Assembly (NCBI GenBank): GCA_033239525.1
Contig: BSYO01000014.1
Coordinates: forward strand, 8,059,154-8,123,153
Direction of reading: 5' to 3'
Origin: Nepenthes gracilis
Taxonomy: Eukaryota; Streptophyta; Magnoliopsida; Caryophyllales; Nepenthaceae
DNA length: 64,000 nt
Below are positions 1 to 11,671 of the stretch, one piece after another; within the stretch, counting starts at the first letter, position 1; every line of letters begins with the position of its first letter. Both the position numbers and the translations under genes were made by a program. Below the pieces are notes generated by a model that worked only from the letters and a program-made list of their open reading frames with translations, searched no databases and was not told where the DNA came from.

Positions 1-740
1 GATGGGAGATAAAGTCAATGCTAATAAGTCGTAGAACATGCCGCCCTAGCAGCTGCTTAGCCAATCTGAGCAAAGTTAACAAGCCTGTGTTGGCCACACC
101 CGACAATGGTCTCATCGACTCCACAAGGCGTCAACTGACATCGTTAGCCACTACTAGCAGACAGCGGCCGACGAATCCCGACAAGCCATTTGTAGGAGAT
201 TCTGGTTCCCGAAGGCCTCCCCAAGGGAGCTTACAAATACCCTCACTATTAGTTGAGAAGGACTTTTCTAACTCCGATCCGATTCCAACTTCCACCAAGG
301 AGCCTAAATAGTGACCTAAGATCAAGATCCTGATCCTTCACCTAGCGATCAATGCATCGAGGAGAAAGAACCAGCTCTCTTTCCTTGAGCCACCACCACC
401 TCACAACGACTGTATTGAGCCGCTCCTAGTAATGCAGTCCACAGAGCACAAGCCTTCTTCAAATGTCCCACACACTCCCCTCATCCCAGCATTCTTACAT
501 TCTCATCACGTTTACTTCCACGCGTATATTTTTTCATTCTCGGGGAAAGATTTCTGATTTGAGTATCGGAGTATTTACGGTGGGATAACCTCCCACCATC
601 CTCTGACTTATTATTTATAGTTCGTGGTGCACAGAGATTAGGTTGAGAGACACGGAGACTGAATACATTCGCGATCTGACCCAGGTAAGGAATCCGAAAC
701 TCCTTAATCTACACGAGAACTCGAACTCAGGAACGTATCA
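1..740 (+). repeat. 3' part of a Tat-type LTR, truncated by window start
   Basis: From about 550 this matches the end of the Tat-like LTR at 41925-46193: both carry a 'ttgagtatcg' motif, a 'ggtggga...ctcaccatcctct' block and an 11-base terminal segment (ending GTATCA here, GCATAA there). The TTGAG-TATCGGAG motif is the usual 3' LTR signature of plant Tat elements. No coding capacity is visible, and the 5' end lies outside the window, so I cannot tell a solo LTR from the end of an element. Confidence 0.6.
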
Positions 741-1683
741 TATATATATATGTGTGTATATATGTGTGTGTGTGTGTGTTTTATTGTATTTATATATTTG
801 TTAATATGTTTTACAAAAGCGTTTTTAAGAATACCTGATGAGTATAAAATATTCGTTATATTTAGTAAGTAGAAAATTGAGGTGTTTTTTTTAAAAAAGT
901 GTTTTTTTTTAAATAGAGAATTTAGGAACTGTGTCTAAATTTATATGTTTTTATTTCAAAAACTAAAAAATAGATTTTTTTTTTAAATTTTAAATTGAAA
1001 TTAAAAATTTTAAAACTATTAAAGCAATATTTTCATAATTTTTTACTGATTATACTATAATTTTTTTTTACAATTTTTTAAATTTAACTTATATGATAGT
1101 ATTTTAAGAATATATAATTTTAAAAATACTATTTCATAAGTATGCGATACATAATAATGTATATATTTTTTTACAATGTTTGTACGTGATACATGATAAA
1201 ATTTTGATCTAATTAATAACTGAATTTATTTATATCTTTTAAATTTTTTATTTAAGTTAATATTTTTGTAAGAATTATTAAATTGATATGAATTATATTT
1301 ACACATTTAAAAATATAGTTATTAATATAAAAAATTAAAAATATAGTCTTTTAATTAATAATTAATTTATTTGATAATAATGATATTTAGGTTATTATTT
1401 AATATTTTTTATAATTTAACAAAATATTATGTATTATTAATTTAATAAAAAATAAACTATGTTATAATAATTTCAATGATTATTGTCATTAAAAATAATA
1501 TGTATTAGCATATGTTTTTAAATTATTAATAATTAAATATATATGTGAGACTATAAAAAATTATATATAAGTAAATTTAAACTTAAACAAGTAATTTTAT
1601 GATGATAAAAATAAATTTAAATTTGATTCAATAATTCAGCTCAAATAAATTAAACTTATATTTCTGATTAAAAATTAAATTTA
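741..1683. other. AT-rich unique-looking DNA with TA/TG microsatellite
   Basis: Begins with a (TA)n(TG)n microsatellite at 741-780, followed by extremely AT-rich sequence. I see no ORF, RNA gene or LTR signature. It looks like the host sequence between two retrotransposon insertions. Confidence 0.6.
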
Positions 1684-2095
1684 CATATTGATACGTCATG
1701 GATCAAAATTTCGAACAGATTCAGATTAAGTTGATCGTCTGAGTCTTGTTTCGTCCATTGAGTCTGGATCCTGCACACCACAACTACGAAGAAGAGGTTA
1801 GGTGATAGTTGGAGGTGTCCCACTAAAAATACTCCGACGCTCAAGTCAGTAAATAGCCTTTGAATTAAGAAAGTAAAAGTAAAGGATACAAGGTGAATGT
1901 AGAGAGTGCTTGTGATGGAAGAGTGTTCTCGTTTAGAGAGGTTTTGGAGGCTCGTAATTAGCGTAGACTCTAAGCACTGTGTTCGCTGGGAACGTAGTGG
2001 CAAAGAGAGAAAGTGTTCGTATTCTGAAAGCGTGTAAGCTTTTTGTGGGTGAATAAGTGCGTGTCCTGGAGTGAGGACTCCATGGCCTTTTATAA

Positions 2096-2107
2096 TTACT
2101 GTACTGA
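2096..2107 (-). promoter_or_regulatory. TATA box of the Tat 3' LTR
   Basis: On the minus strand the sequence reads TTATAAAAGG. The matching site in the other LTR is near 24476-24486 (CTATAAAAG). It lies about 520 bp into the LTR, as expected for a U3/R junction. Confidence 0.6.
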
Positions 2108-2419
2108 GCGGCCTTCCCTGCATAAAAAGGCCTGATTTCTATGCTCTATGGGATCGCTACTTTTTCTAGCGTGGAGCTTTTATAGCAATAATGGTTACTA
2201 GATTGATTACTTTCCTTCTATGTTTTGTAATCACTAGGGTTTCCAGCAGATAGGGAAAGGATTCTGGCGCCTTATTTATAGGATGTCCATTAAATCTGTT
2301 GATGACCGTTATAGTAGAGATTACCTTCTGTGGAGAGCGCGAAATCTGGGGAGAAGACCATTGTTGGTCAAAGACGGTTGCGTGGGTCAACTCGGCTTGG
2401 CCTACTTGAGGCCTGGCCT

Positions 2420-2475
2420 TCAGATGGTCAACTAGTCTTGCTGTCGGTCAACGGAAGTGTTAACCGTCACAAGAG
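2420..2475 (-). promoter_or_regulatory. GGTCAAC (W-box core) cluster in Tat U3
   Basis: Contains GGTCAAC twice plus a nearby GTTAACCGTC. The minus-strand form GTTGACC is the W-box core bound by WRKY factors. The other LTR keeps GGTCAAC sites and TTGACCG at 24818-24860. Binding is inferred only from the motif. Confidence 0.4.
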
Positions 2476-2626
2476 CAAGTCGTCCGTCTCGTTTTTATGC
2501 TTCTCCTAGCTCATTTAGCCTTTCGTCCCGTCATTGGTGTGCATTGACAGTCCAGGCACAAATAGGCCATTGCAAATCTGGGCCGTTCCTCCTTCTTAGG
2601 CCAGCCTATTACTGGCATACCCATCA

Positions 2627-2640
2627 CTAGCCCCCCCATG
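2627..2640 (-). other. Polypurine tract of the Tat element
   Basis: Minus strand reads CATGGGGGGGCTAG directly upstream of the 3' LTR start TGATGGG. The same arrangement (ATGGGGAGCTAG then TGATGGG) recurs at 37093-37105 in the second Tat copy. Confidence 0.8.
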
Positions 2641-2755
2641 CTGGTGGTTTAGGAATTTAGCCTCTAGCATGTTCAAATGGGTCTCGAGTGGCTTGGTTAT
2701 CTGTCTGAGGTGACCTGGTGAGGAAACTGGCAAAGACTCTTGGTCTGTTGATCGT

Positions 2756-3110
2756 GCTGCAGGTAGTTGCTGACTGTAAAGCCAAGATCCGGAGAATTGG
2801 CTTAGAAGTTCGTTGATCAGATTCACCAACCGTCCGGGCCATAATCCGGAGAACTGGTTGAAGGAAGTGTTGATCAGATTCATTGACCGTCTGGGGTCAA
2901 AATCTGGAGAACTGGTAAAGAAAATATTGATTGAATTCGTTGACCGTCTAGGCCTAAATCTTGAGAACTCGCGAGGGAAGCGTTGATCAAATTTGTTGAC
3001 CCTCTAGGACAAGATCTAAAGAACTGGTGAAAGAGGCATTAACAGTTGTTGCTGCACAGGTCAAAATCCGAACCTTTGGTGAAGGAAGCATTAACAGTTG
3101 TTGTTGCTTA
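2756..3110 (-). repeat. 57-bp minisatellite next to the Tat polypurine tract
   Basis: Tandem units of 56-57 bp: 'ttgatca/ttgattg' landmarks fall at 2813, 2870, 2927 and 2983, and diverged units follow. Each unit contains GGAGAACTGG and TTGACCGTC. It lies between the polypurine tract and the antisense ORF and encodes nothing recognisable. Confidence 0.8.
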
Positions 3111-3436
3111 GGCCAAAATCACGAAAATCGAAAAGAAGTTGAAACGACATGCCATCATGCCACCAGACTGCCTGTCAAAAAGTTGGCCACGTGTACGCAA
3201 GCAGTGAATTTGCAATCCCGATAATTAATGTGGCAGATGATTTGATTCGACTGCATCCATTCAGGAAGCGACACATGTGAGCAATGATGGGTGCACGTTT
3301 ACGAGACGGTTCTCATTCTCCAGCATTCACATTCCGTTAAATGGTCCGTACATTACTTTCAAACTTCCCATGCTATTGTTCAATTTTCCTTCCTGAAAAT
3401 TTCTAAGTGTTCTGCAACCTTCTTGCTTCCATTTCC

Positions 3437-4301
3437 ATGGCTCCCTCTGTAACCCAAATTGCTTCGGTGATCAAAGCCAGCGAAGTGAGGGAGTTATAAA
3501 TTGAGTACAATATTCCTAAGGCAATCGTCTTCAGGATGCTTGATGAGGGAGATAGGGCATGCTCTCTTCCTAAAGGCTGTATCATCATATATGAGGCCCA
3601 CTTGAGGAGTAGGTTATGTCTCCCAGTTCCTGACGAGTTGTTGGATATCTTAACCGCCCTTTAGATCCCTATAGCACGGTTTCACGCCAATGCTGTGCAT
3701 TACTTGTGTACACTTTGCATATTTCTCCGCCAGCATTCAAAGCTGCTGATGGTGGAGGCGATCAGGGTGATGTTTCAATTCGTCTAGGGCGGAGAGTGGG
3801 TGTCCTATCTCCAAGGACTCGAATCGTGATCTTTATATATGACTCTCTAAAGAATTGGAAGAACTGATTCTTCTATATTTATGTTGATATGACCTGGCCC
3901 TTAGCCAGAGATTGGAGTAGGGTGCCCGATATTTACACTAGAACACCCAATGCCGAGGAGACTTTTGCGGTGGAGTAACTTTTGGAGTAGGTGGAGGCCC
4001 ACCTTCCCGAGTTCTGGAGAGACCACTTGGTTTCTCATGAGAAGGCCAAGAAGGCACGATGGGGACCACCTTCTTTGGTGCAGAAGATGAAGGTGCCTTC
4101 TCGCAAGAGGAAGGCGGGTGCCATTACAATCGGATATGTTCGCATGCCTTCCAACAAGGAAGCTCCCAGAAGTCTAAGGCAGAAGAAGACAGCAACAGTG
4201 ATGCCTTCTTCTCCCTCCTCCACAAAGCTAGACTATGTTATGACTGGGCGGTTCAATGGGACCGAAGATAGCTTCGGTGTAGGCGAAGTTGAGGCTAATA
4301 T
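3437..4301 (+). pseudogene. Antisense extra ORF of the Tat element, N-terminal part (gypsy-type transposon domain)
   Basis: Runs opposite to the Tat pol genes. Conceptual translation begins MAPSVTQIASVIKASEV at 3437. After a stop near 3497 it continues with peptides such as RMLDEGDRACSLPKGCIIIYEAHLRS and LPVPDELLDILTAL (split here by further stops), which resemble the plant 'putative gypsy type transposon' domain (PF04195). Antisense ORFs of this kind are known between integrase and the 3' LTR in Tat elements; their function is unknown. A lysine/arginine-rich stretch with a possible nuclear localisation signal follows around 4090-4200. Several stops and a frame change make it a pseudogene. 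It is cut at 4301 by the nested chromovirus and resumes at 14739. Confidence 0.7.
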
Positions 4302-5009
4302 TGTGACGGAACAGATGTTTTATTTGCATTCCACCGACGACCTCCCGGAACTGACACTAAAGTTTCGGTGGTCCGGTCCGAGCCGATTGTGCCTTCCAAT
4401 CACAGGATCACAGATGCTATCTAGGACTCATACACTTTAGTCATCAAACATATAGTGGAAGTCAATCTAATATCCTGCTGAAGTATTTATATTCATTCCT
4501 ATGAAATTCATTCCTGAATATATAGCCATAAATGTCTAATTATAAAAGTTCATCAATTTCAATAGATCATTACATTAACTGCCTCTTTTGTGGCGGTCTT
4601 CCAAATGGTATATTTCTGATTCCTTACAATCCTTCAGATAGGCTCTAGTCAATCCGTCTCGTCAGGCACGAGTTCTAAAATTTCATCTGAGGGAAAAAAA
4701 ATAGAAAACAGTGAGCCAGAGCTCAACAAGGTATATACAGATTTTTCATAAAATGTTTGTACTGTCAATAGTTACAGATACATATACAAGATATCATTCG
4801 GCCGGAATCTTACAGAACACTAAAACGGTCAATGCAGGTAATCATGCAACATAAATATCATAACGTAACAATTGGCTGGACTATGCAAAAGTCGATTAGA
4901 AAGCCGGAACAGTTAATATTAGAACATAAACCAAGGTCGGTCACAGTATAGAAATCCTTGTTTATTGGTAGGAATTCTGCTTAGCGGAAGGGGGCTATAA
5001 TTGAGGATA

Positions 5010-5033
5010 GATTGTACACATCTCCTCACAATC
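5010..5033 (-). other. Conserved LTR hairpin H1 (copy in chromovirus 3' LTR)
   Basis: Arms GATTGT (5010-5015) and ACAATC (5028-5033) with a 12-nt loop that reads GAGGAGATGTGT on the sense (minus) strand. In sense orientation it is followed by TATCCTCAATT, matching the TCCTCGATT that follows the same hairpin in other LTRs here. The paired LTR has a 7-bp version at 12381-12404. Confidence 0.55.
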
Positions 5034-5152
5034 ATGGCAATACCTCCTTGTACAAAGCTCCGAGGATCGCTCTCACTTCCTCCTTGTACAAAGCCTCGAT
5101 GATGGCTATCACTACCTCCTTGTACAAAGCCCCGAGGACGGCTCTCACTTTC

Positions 5153-5190
5153 GTTATCCTCGATTATCACCATAAAGTCCTAAGGCATGC
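5153..5190 (-). other. Conserved LTR block upstream of H1
   Basis: On the sense strand it contains CATGCCTTAGGAC, then GATAATCGAGGATAAC. Equivalent blocks occur at 22602-22643, 32355-32400, 34340-34385, 52272-52312, 54713-54750 and 56650-56692 in otherwise divergent LTRs, always before the H1 hairpin. Confidence 0.55.
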
Positions 5191-5275
5191 CGGAGAACCT
5201 TATCTCCCAATGCTAAAGTCCGAACTTATTTGTCTTATCGTAAAGCCGGTTCACATTTTCTTTGTTCATTCTGGA

Positions 5276-5925
5276 CAACCATATCACAAGCCGGTTTCAA
5301 AATCGTACTACAAAGCTGGTTTAAAATTTATGTTACAAGGCTGGTTTCAAATCATAATTTTCATGCGTTACTTGGCAAGCCAGTTTCAAGGTTTTATTAT
5401 AAATGCCGGTTTCAAATTATAATACCAGGCCGGTTTCAAGATTTACGATGCAGTTGCCAGTTTTCCAAATTACGATACAAGGCCGGTTTTAAAATCACAA
5501 TGTAAATGCCGGTTTCAAAATTACAATACAAATGCCGGTTTCAATTATAATACAAGGTCGGTTTCAATTATTCTTGGCCGGTTTCAAAATTATAAATACA
5601 AGGACGATTTCAATTATTCTTGGCCGGTCTCAAATTAATATGCAAGGCCGGTTTCAAACTGATATGCAAGGCCGGTTTCAATTATAGATTCCAGTCCGTA
5701 TTTCATGCGTCACTTCACATTACAAATGCCAGTTTTAAAATTTCATGCAAGGCTGGTTTCAATATTTCATGTTTGCTTCACAGCCGATTTCAAGTTACGT
5801 TTCAAATGCCGATTTCAAATTATGCAAGGTTGGTTTCAATATTTACTTAAGCTTGTTTCAAATTATATTATAAAGCCGATTTCAATCTTTTTACAAATCA
5901 AGGCTGGTTTCAAATTCGGATAATG
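5276..5925 (-). repeat. 24-25 bp minisatellite (CAAGGCCGGTTTCAA core)
   Basis: About 22 imperfect tandem units of 24-25 bp, each with a core like AAGCCGGTTTCAAATTA, lie 0.4-1.1 kb downstream of the LTR TATA box, inside the R-U5 part. Five units make up a 128-bp higher-order unit that is present once here and four times in the other LTR. Confidence 0.85.
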
Positions 5926-6357
5926 CAAGTGACATACAAGTCGGTCTACTTTTTCATTTTCATATACTCCAGTTTAAACATGAGTTTAGTAGAAAGTAGA
6001 GGACAGAAGGCAGAAAGCATGAATTCAAACCAGAATACAGCTTATCAAATAGTAATTAAAACGGCATGCATTTAATCTATATCGGAAGGGAAAACTGGCA
6101 GTTTTTAAAGCTGGAACTTTGGAGACGGAAGTATATTTGCAAAGCATGAACTTTAAAAACTGGGGCACACTTGCAAACGAACTTAAAAAGAGTGATCGTT
6201 CGAAGTACACTTGCAATATTCTGAAATTAAAAACAGAGTGTATACTTGCTTGACAGTTGCCCACCCACTCCCACAGACTTGAAGCTTTCTCTCCTTCTCT
6301 ACTCCTCACTGTTTCTTCTTACCGGCACTCATAATTGCTTCTTCGACCGAAGCTGAG

Positions 6358-6366
6358 TATATATAG
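6358..6366 (-). promoter_or_regulatory. TATA box of chromovirus 3' LTR
   Basis: Minus strand CCCCTATATATACTC. It is conserved in the paired LTR at 14112-14120 and lies about 620 bp from the LTR start. Confidence 0.65.
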
Positions 6367-6580
6367 GGGAGAGGTTAGGTGGAGTAAGTGGGAGTAAGCT
6401 ACCTACTTGATACTTCTTCTCAGAGGTTAGGTGGGAGTAAGTAGTTGAAGTTACTCACTTTATTACTTCTTTTCAGATAGTCAACGGGGTGGTTCACTTA
6501 TTTCATTTAGTTGGGGTCTAGTTAGATTCTAACTAATCAGCAAAGTTGGTCATTGTCTTTAGTTGCCCTTAATTTATTCC

Positions 6581-6735
6581 GGTCAACTCTTTGGTCAATG
6601 CTTCATATTCTAATTAGACATTTTTTTTACTTAGAGCCGGCCAATGTTTCACTTCTTTTATTCGAGACCGGTCAACCTTTCTCAAAGCCGGTCAATATTC
6701 TAAAAGCCGGTCAACCTTACGAATTCTGGTCAACC
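6581..6735 (-). promoter_or_regulatory. Cluster of GGTCAA(C) W-box-like sites in U3
   Basis: GGTCAAC or GGTCAAT at 6581, 6594, 6670, 6690, 6709 and 6728, mostly preceded by CC. On the sense strand these are GTTGACC/ATTGACC, the W-box core. They sit upstream of the TATA box, and the other LTR has an equivalent cluster at about 14335-14490. Confidence 0.45.
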
Positions 6736-6987
6736 TTTTCTTGTCATCTATTACGGACTTCAAGCAGTCCAGCCTTCTATGGCACAAGCTACTCCTATTT
6801 TAAGTTGCATAAGGCCATTCCAGTATTGAAAGGTATAAGGCCACTCCGGCCTCCGGATTTTCTTTTTGACATTTTTACTACGAATTTCAATCTTCTTCCG
6901 GTTTTAAGTTGAAAACAAAAATATATTCTTGGTTTTAATATTTTATTCCAATTTTAAGCTCTTCTTTTTCAATTTCGGGATCTCACA

Positions 6988-7001
6988 ATTCTCCCCTACT
7001 T
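6988..7001 (-). other. Polypurine tract of nested chromovirus
   Basis: Minus strand AAGTAGGGGAGAAT directly before the 3' LTR start TGTGAG. Confidence 0.8.
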
Positions 7002-7029
7002 AAAAAAAATTTCGTCCTCAAAATTTAGA

Positions 7030-8500
7030 TGGGGTTACATACCTTAAACAAACAAGTGAGGATACTTGCTTCAGATTTCTTCTTCTCGTTCCAAGGTAAC
7101 TTCTTCTGGTGAGTGATTCCTCCATAGCACCTTTACTAGAGGAACTGTCTTCGTACGCAACCTTTGCTTCTTCTAGTCAAGAATTTGTAGTAGCTCATCG
7201 ACATAGGATAGATCCTTGTTGATTTTCAAGGGTTCGAGTTCAATCACGTGAGTAGGGTTATAAACATTCTTTCGAAGCATGGATACATGGAACACGTCAT
7301 GCACTTCCGTCAAACTTGGCGGTAGCGCTAATCTGCATGCCACTTCTCCGATCTTTTCTAAAATCTCAAAAGGGCCAACAAATCGTGGCTTCAATTTTCC
7401 TTTCACTCCAAACCGTGACGTTCCTTTGGACGGTGAGGCCTTCAGAAAGACGAAATCTCCTATCTCAAAGCTTAATTCTTTCCTCCTATCCGTATAACTT
7501 TTCTGTCTGCTTTGAGCGACCCTCAAATTACCATGAATTAGTTTGATTTTCTCAGCCGTTTCTTTTATAATTTCGGGATTCAAAATCCTTTTATCTCCGA
7601 TCTCCTTCCAGTGAATTGGTGACCTGCACTTTCTTCCATACAGAGCCTCGAAGGGTGCCATACCGATACTAGGCTGATAACTGTTATTATAAGCAAACTC
7701 TGCTAGCGCTAGGTAAGTATCCCAAGTTCCTTTCATTTCCAATACAGAAGCCCTCAACATATCCTCAAGAATCTGGATAGTACGCTCAAACTGGCCGTCT
7801 GTTTGAGGGTGGTAAGCTCTACTGAATTTCAAATCAGTCTCTATTTTCTTATGCAAGCTCTCCCAAAACCTTGAGACAAAACGGGGTCTCTAATCAGATA
7901 CAATGGAGGCAGGAATTCCATGTAGTCTTACGATCACGTTCACATATAGTTGAGCCAATCTATCACGTGAATACATTGTTCTGATTGCCAAGAAGTGGGC
8001 TGACTTTGTCAGTCGGTCAACTATAACACAAATGACTCGTGATTTCTTAGGGTCCTTGGCAGACCCGATATGAAATTCATAGCGATATCTTCCCACTTCC
8101 TGCTTGGGATCGGCATCGGTTGTAATAACCCGGACGGTTTTCTCCTTTCGGCCTTCAATTGTTGACATACGAGACATTTTTCCACATAGGCCATGATGTC
8201 TCTCTTCATGTTCCTCCATCAGAACGTTTTCTTTAAGTCTTGATACATTTTATTTATTCTGGGGTGAATGGTATATCTAGATCGACGGGCTTCTTTTAGA
8301 ATCTTCTCCTTCAACTTCTTATCATTTGGCACACATAATCGATCTCTAAATCTCAATACTCTGTCCGTTCGGACACTGAATTCAACTCGGGATTCCTTAC
8401 TCAAGTCACTTACAATTTTTATAAGGAACAGATCATTGACTTGCTTCTCCTTGATTTCACTAACAATCTCCGGTGGGATTTGAAGATAGGACAGGAGCAT
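7030..8500 (-). pseudogene. Chromovirus integrase and chromodomain (broken)
   Basis: Integrase would insert the element's cDNA into host DNA; the chromodomain would direct it to marked chromatin. The zinc-binding H-H-C-C region lies at 8500-8150 (ARRSRYTIHPRINKMY ... CLVCQQLKAE). The core region includes VDRLTKSAHF (about 8030) and YHPQTDGQFERTIQ (about 7800). A TAG stop falls in the second conserved aspartate block near 7890. The C-terminal part has [24 protein letters not shown] and DVFHVSMLRK. After a stop near 7170 a chromodomain-like segment, [11 protein letters not shown], is still readable to about 7040, with another stop inside. Confidence 0.85.
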
Positions 8501-8521
8501 TCTATTACCCTTAACAAATCG

Positions 8522-9073
8522 CTAGACATTACATTGCTTTAGATCGTCCAACAATTCTACCTGTTTGATTTGCATTTGTGCCACAAATTCTGGCTGTCGA
8601 CTTAAAGCATCCGTGACCACATTAGCCATTCCAGGCTTATATTGTATTTCACAGTCATAGTCCTTTAAGAAGTCGAGCCACCTCCTTTGCCTCATATTAA
8701 GCTCTTTCTGGGAAAACAAATATTTCAAGCTTTTGTGATCGGAATACACTAGAAAATTTTCACCGTACAGGTAATGTCTCCAAATTTTTAAAGAAAACAC
8801 CACGGCAGCAAGCTTCAGGTCATGGGTAGGGTAGTTCTTTTCATGAGTCTTTAGTTGCCTAGACCCATAAGCTACCACCCTATCGTGCTGCATTAGTACA
8901 CATCCTAAGCCTGCTTTGGAGGCGTCACAATACACCTCATAACCTCCTGATCCTTCTGGAATCACCAATATTGGAGCAGTATTCAGGCGATCCTTCAGCT
9001 CATGAAAACTCTGATCACAATCCTTAGTACATTCGAATTTGACTTCCTTTTTCGATAATTGAGTTAGGGGCAT
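8522..9073 (-). pseudogene. Chromovirus RNase H region
   Basis: Would degrade the RNA strand during reverse transcription. The translation has [55 protein letters not shown] and [10 protein letters not shown], the usual order of RNase H motifs in plant gypsy elements. The segment is open for 183 codons but out of register with its neighbours, so it is part of a broken polyprotein. Confidence 0.88.
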
Positions 9074-9079
9074 AGCAAT

Positions 9080-9721
9080 TTATGAAAAGTTTTCTACAAA
9101 CCGCCAGTAGTAACCTGCCATGCCCAGAAAACTTCTAATCTCCGTTACAGAAGTTGTCTTACTCCAGTTATTAACAACCTCTACTTTCTTTGGATCCACA
9201 GAGAAACCACCACTAGAAATTACATGTCCCAAAAATATCACCTTTTCCAGCCAGAACTCACATTTTCCTAACTTCGCATTTAACTTTTTCTCACGAAGCA
9301 CTTGAAGTACTATCCTTAGATGGGTTTCGTGCTCCTCATAGATCTTAGAATATATTAGAATATCATCAATAAAAATCACCATAAATTTATCCAGATACTA
9401 TTTGAATACTTTATTTATTAGGTCCATAAAGGGGCGCAGGGCATTTGTAAGTCCAAATGGCACGACAAGAAACTCATAGTGGTTGTATCTTGTTCGGAAG
9501 GCAGTTTTGCCTATATCTTCTGGCTTAATCCTCAATTGATGATAACCAAACCTCAAATCGATCTTCAAGAATACCTGAGATCCTTGCAATTGATCAAACA
9601 AATCATCAATACGCGGTAGAGGATATTTATTCTTAATCGTGATTTTGTTTAACTCACGATAATCAACACATAGCCGTAATAACCCATCTTTCTTTCTTAC
9701 AAACAAAACTGGTGCTCCCAA
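9080..9721 (-). pseudogene. Chromovirus reverse transcriptase
   Basis: Would copy element RNA into cDNA in the virus-like particle. Fingers and palm motifs: [68 protein letters not shown] and the intact catalytic [10 protein letters not shown], then [17 protein letters not shown] stop near 9397 and a frame break near 9075 interrupt the frame. 'NALRPF' replaces the usual 'NAPATF', a further sign of decay. Confidence 0.9.
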
Positions 9722-9762
9722 TGAGACACACTTGGCCTAATAAAATCTTTGTCCAACAGCTC

Positions 9763-11451
9763 CTATAATTGTAACCTTAATTCCTTCAACTCTGCCGGAG
9801 TCATTCTATAGGGGGTCTTTGAAATTGGACTGACACCAGGAATGATAGAAATCTCAAACTCAATCTCCCGATTTGAGGGCAATCTAGGCAACGCCTCAGG
9901 AAATACATCCTCAAAATCGCGGACGACTTGGATGTCCTTAGCTGGCACCTCATGACTCCCAGTGGTGTAGACATAAGCCAAGTAAGCTTTATATCCGCTT
10001 TTTACTAGATGTTTAGCATGTAAAGCCAAGATCATTACAGGCATCTCCTTTTTCTTGATGCCTTGGAAGAAAAAAGTTTCCATCCCAGGGGTACTAAAAT
10101 AAACCTTCTTTCTAAAACAATCAATGGTAGCATGGTTCTTAGCCAGCCAATCCATCCCTAGAATTATGTCAAAACCTCTCATGTTTAGTAATTTCAAATC
10201 CACAACCAAACATCTCCCGTCTACTTCCTTCACGCATCCATGATATATAACGTCAGTGACTACGGGGAATCCAATAGGGGTACATACCGACAATTCATAA
10301 TCCAATACGCAAGAAGCGGTAACAATATGACATGCAAACCATAGAGAAACAAAAGAGTGGGCAGACCCGGAGTCAAACAAGATAGATGTAGGAACTCCAC
10401 AAACAGGAAGAGTACCTTCCATGACATTTGGCGATACCTTTGGCTCTTGAATAGCCATTGCGAAGGCTTTAGCCGGAACAGTAGGCTTTTTCCCTTCTAG
10501 TTTTGGACAATCCTTGATCATATGGCCATGCTGTCCGCATTTGAAACAAGCTCCTGTTGCCCGGCGGCATGCCTGCCCCAGATGTATCTTCCCACAGGAC
10601 GTGCAGTGCGTAGTCGATGCCCTAGAATCAGCCATTGACTGAGCCGGTGCAACACCCTTTCCTTTCTCAGTCGTCCTCATCTTCTTGGACGACCCAAAAG
10701 ATTTCCCAGTAGATCCGCCACTAGCACCTGCCCGGCTAGCTGCCCTCTTCACGTAGAATTTCTCTATCTCCACCTCTTGTTCATAAATGACCACCCTGTC
10801 CAGTATATCAGCATACATCTCAAGCTTTAATATGGACAGTTGCTTCCGAATATTATCCTGCAGTCCTTGCTGAAACTTCTTCGCCTTTCTTAGTTCATCT
10901 TCTACATAATAAGGTTAGAATCGGGACAACTCGGTGAATTTAGCATCATACTCAGTCACCGTCATGCTTCCTTGCCTTAATCTCATAAACTTCATCTTCT
11001 TTTGATCCCGGAGACTGGATGGAAAGTATTTCTCCAGAAAGGCTTCCTCGAACATATCCCAAGTGATCATCTCGTCAGATATTCCTAGCGCTCTCTTCCT
11101 CATGTCCCACCAGCTGTCTGTTTCGCCTTCCAACTTATACACGGCGAAGGTGACCTTCTCCTAGTCCGTACACCGAATCACTGCGAATATTTTCTTCATC
11201 CTCTTAAGTCATATATCAGCTTTTGCTAGATCGGGTTTTCCCAAAAAGCCCGACGCTCACTCTGCTGTGAACCAATCATACGTGGTTGGAGCTAGGATGG
11301 CCGGAGCTGGCTCAGTTGCAGAAACTGGAGCCATAAGCCTATGCTTGACGGATTCCACCACGGTGGTCATTCTTTCCAACAAGTCTACATAAGCGGCCTT
11401 CCGGTCATAGGGTGTATTACGGCCATTTCTTCTTCCTCTTTCACTAGCCAT
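9763..11451 (-). pseudogene. Chromovirus gag and protease region
   Basis: Gag would form the particle and bind RNA; protease would cut the polyprotein. Gag starts MASERGRRNGR at 11451. The capsid-like part has WWDMRKRALG, WDMFEEAFLEKYFPSSLR and YDAKFTELSRF (11142-10915). A CCHC zinc knuckle, CFKCGQHGHMIKDC, lies near 10540. Protease carries LFDSGSAHSF (about 10375) and FDIILGMDWL (about 10160). The segment then runs into the RT N-terminus (ISKTPYRMTPAELKEL). There are frame breaks near 11250, 11150 and 10900. Confidence 0.9.
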
Positions 11452-11659
11452 CCTAAAATCAAGATAGGCACAATATTATAATCTCAAAAAAAGGAAATAT
11501 CCTTCAATCCCAATAAAATTATACTTAGTGTAGAAGCCAAGTTTCCTAAGGATTCTAATTGTCTAAGTTATCGTTGGCCTACTTCTTTCAGAGATTTAGT
11601 ATGAAGATTCAAACCTATACTTCCGCATTTTGATCGATCAATTCCTAAGGCATCTCATC

Positions 11660-11671
11660 TCTGTGATACCA
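11660..11671 (-). other. Primer binding site of nested chromovirus
   Basis: Minus strand TGGTATCACAG, two bases after the LTR end ...GATCACA. It resembles the initiator tRNA-Met complement TGGTATCAGAGC used by many plant LTR elements, with a small change. Confidence 0.8.

Larger units (their letters stand above)
1689..2626 (-). repeat. 3' LTR of the Tat element
   Basis: 938 bp and alignable end to end with 24079-25015. On the minus strand it starts TGATGGG next to the polypurine tract and ends GACGTATCA. The mid-LTR motif CTGACTTGAGCGTCGGAG is typical of Tat LTRs. Confidence 0.92.
4302..6987 (-). repeat. 3' LTR of nested chromovirus
   Basis: 2686 bp. The minus strand starts TGTGAGATCCCGAAA after the polypurine tract and ends at TGTGACGG (plus strand, 4302). 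It matches 11674-14738 along its length except for one block: three copies of a 128-bp unit found in the other LTR are absent here. Confidence 0.92.
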
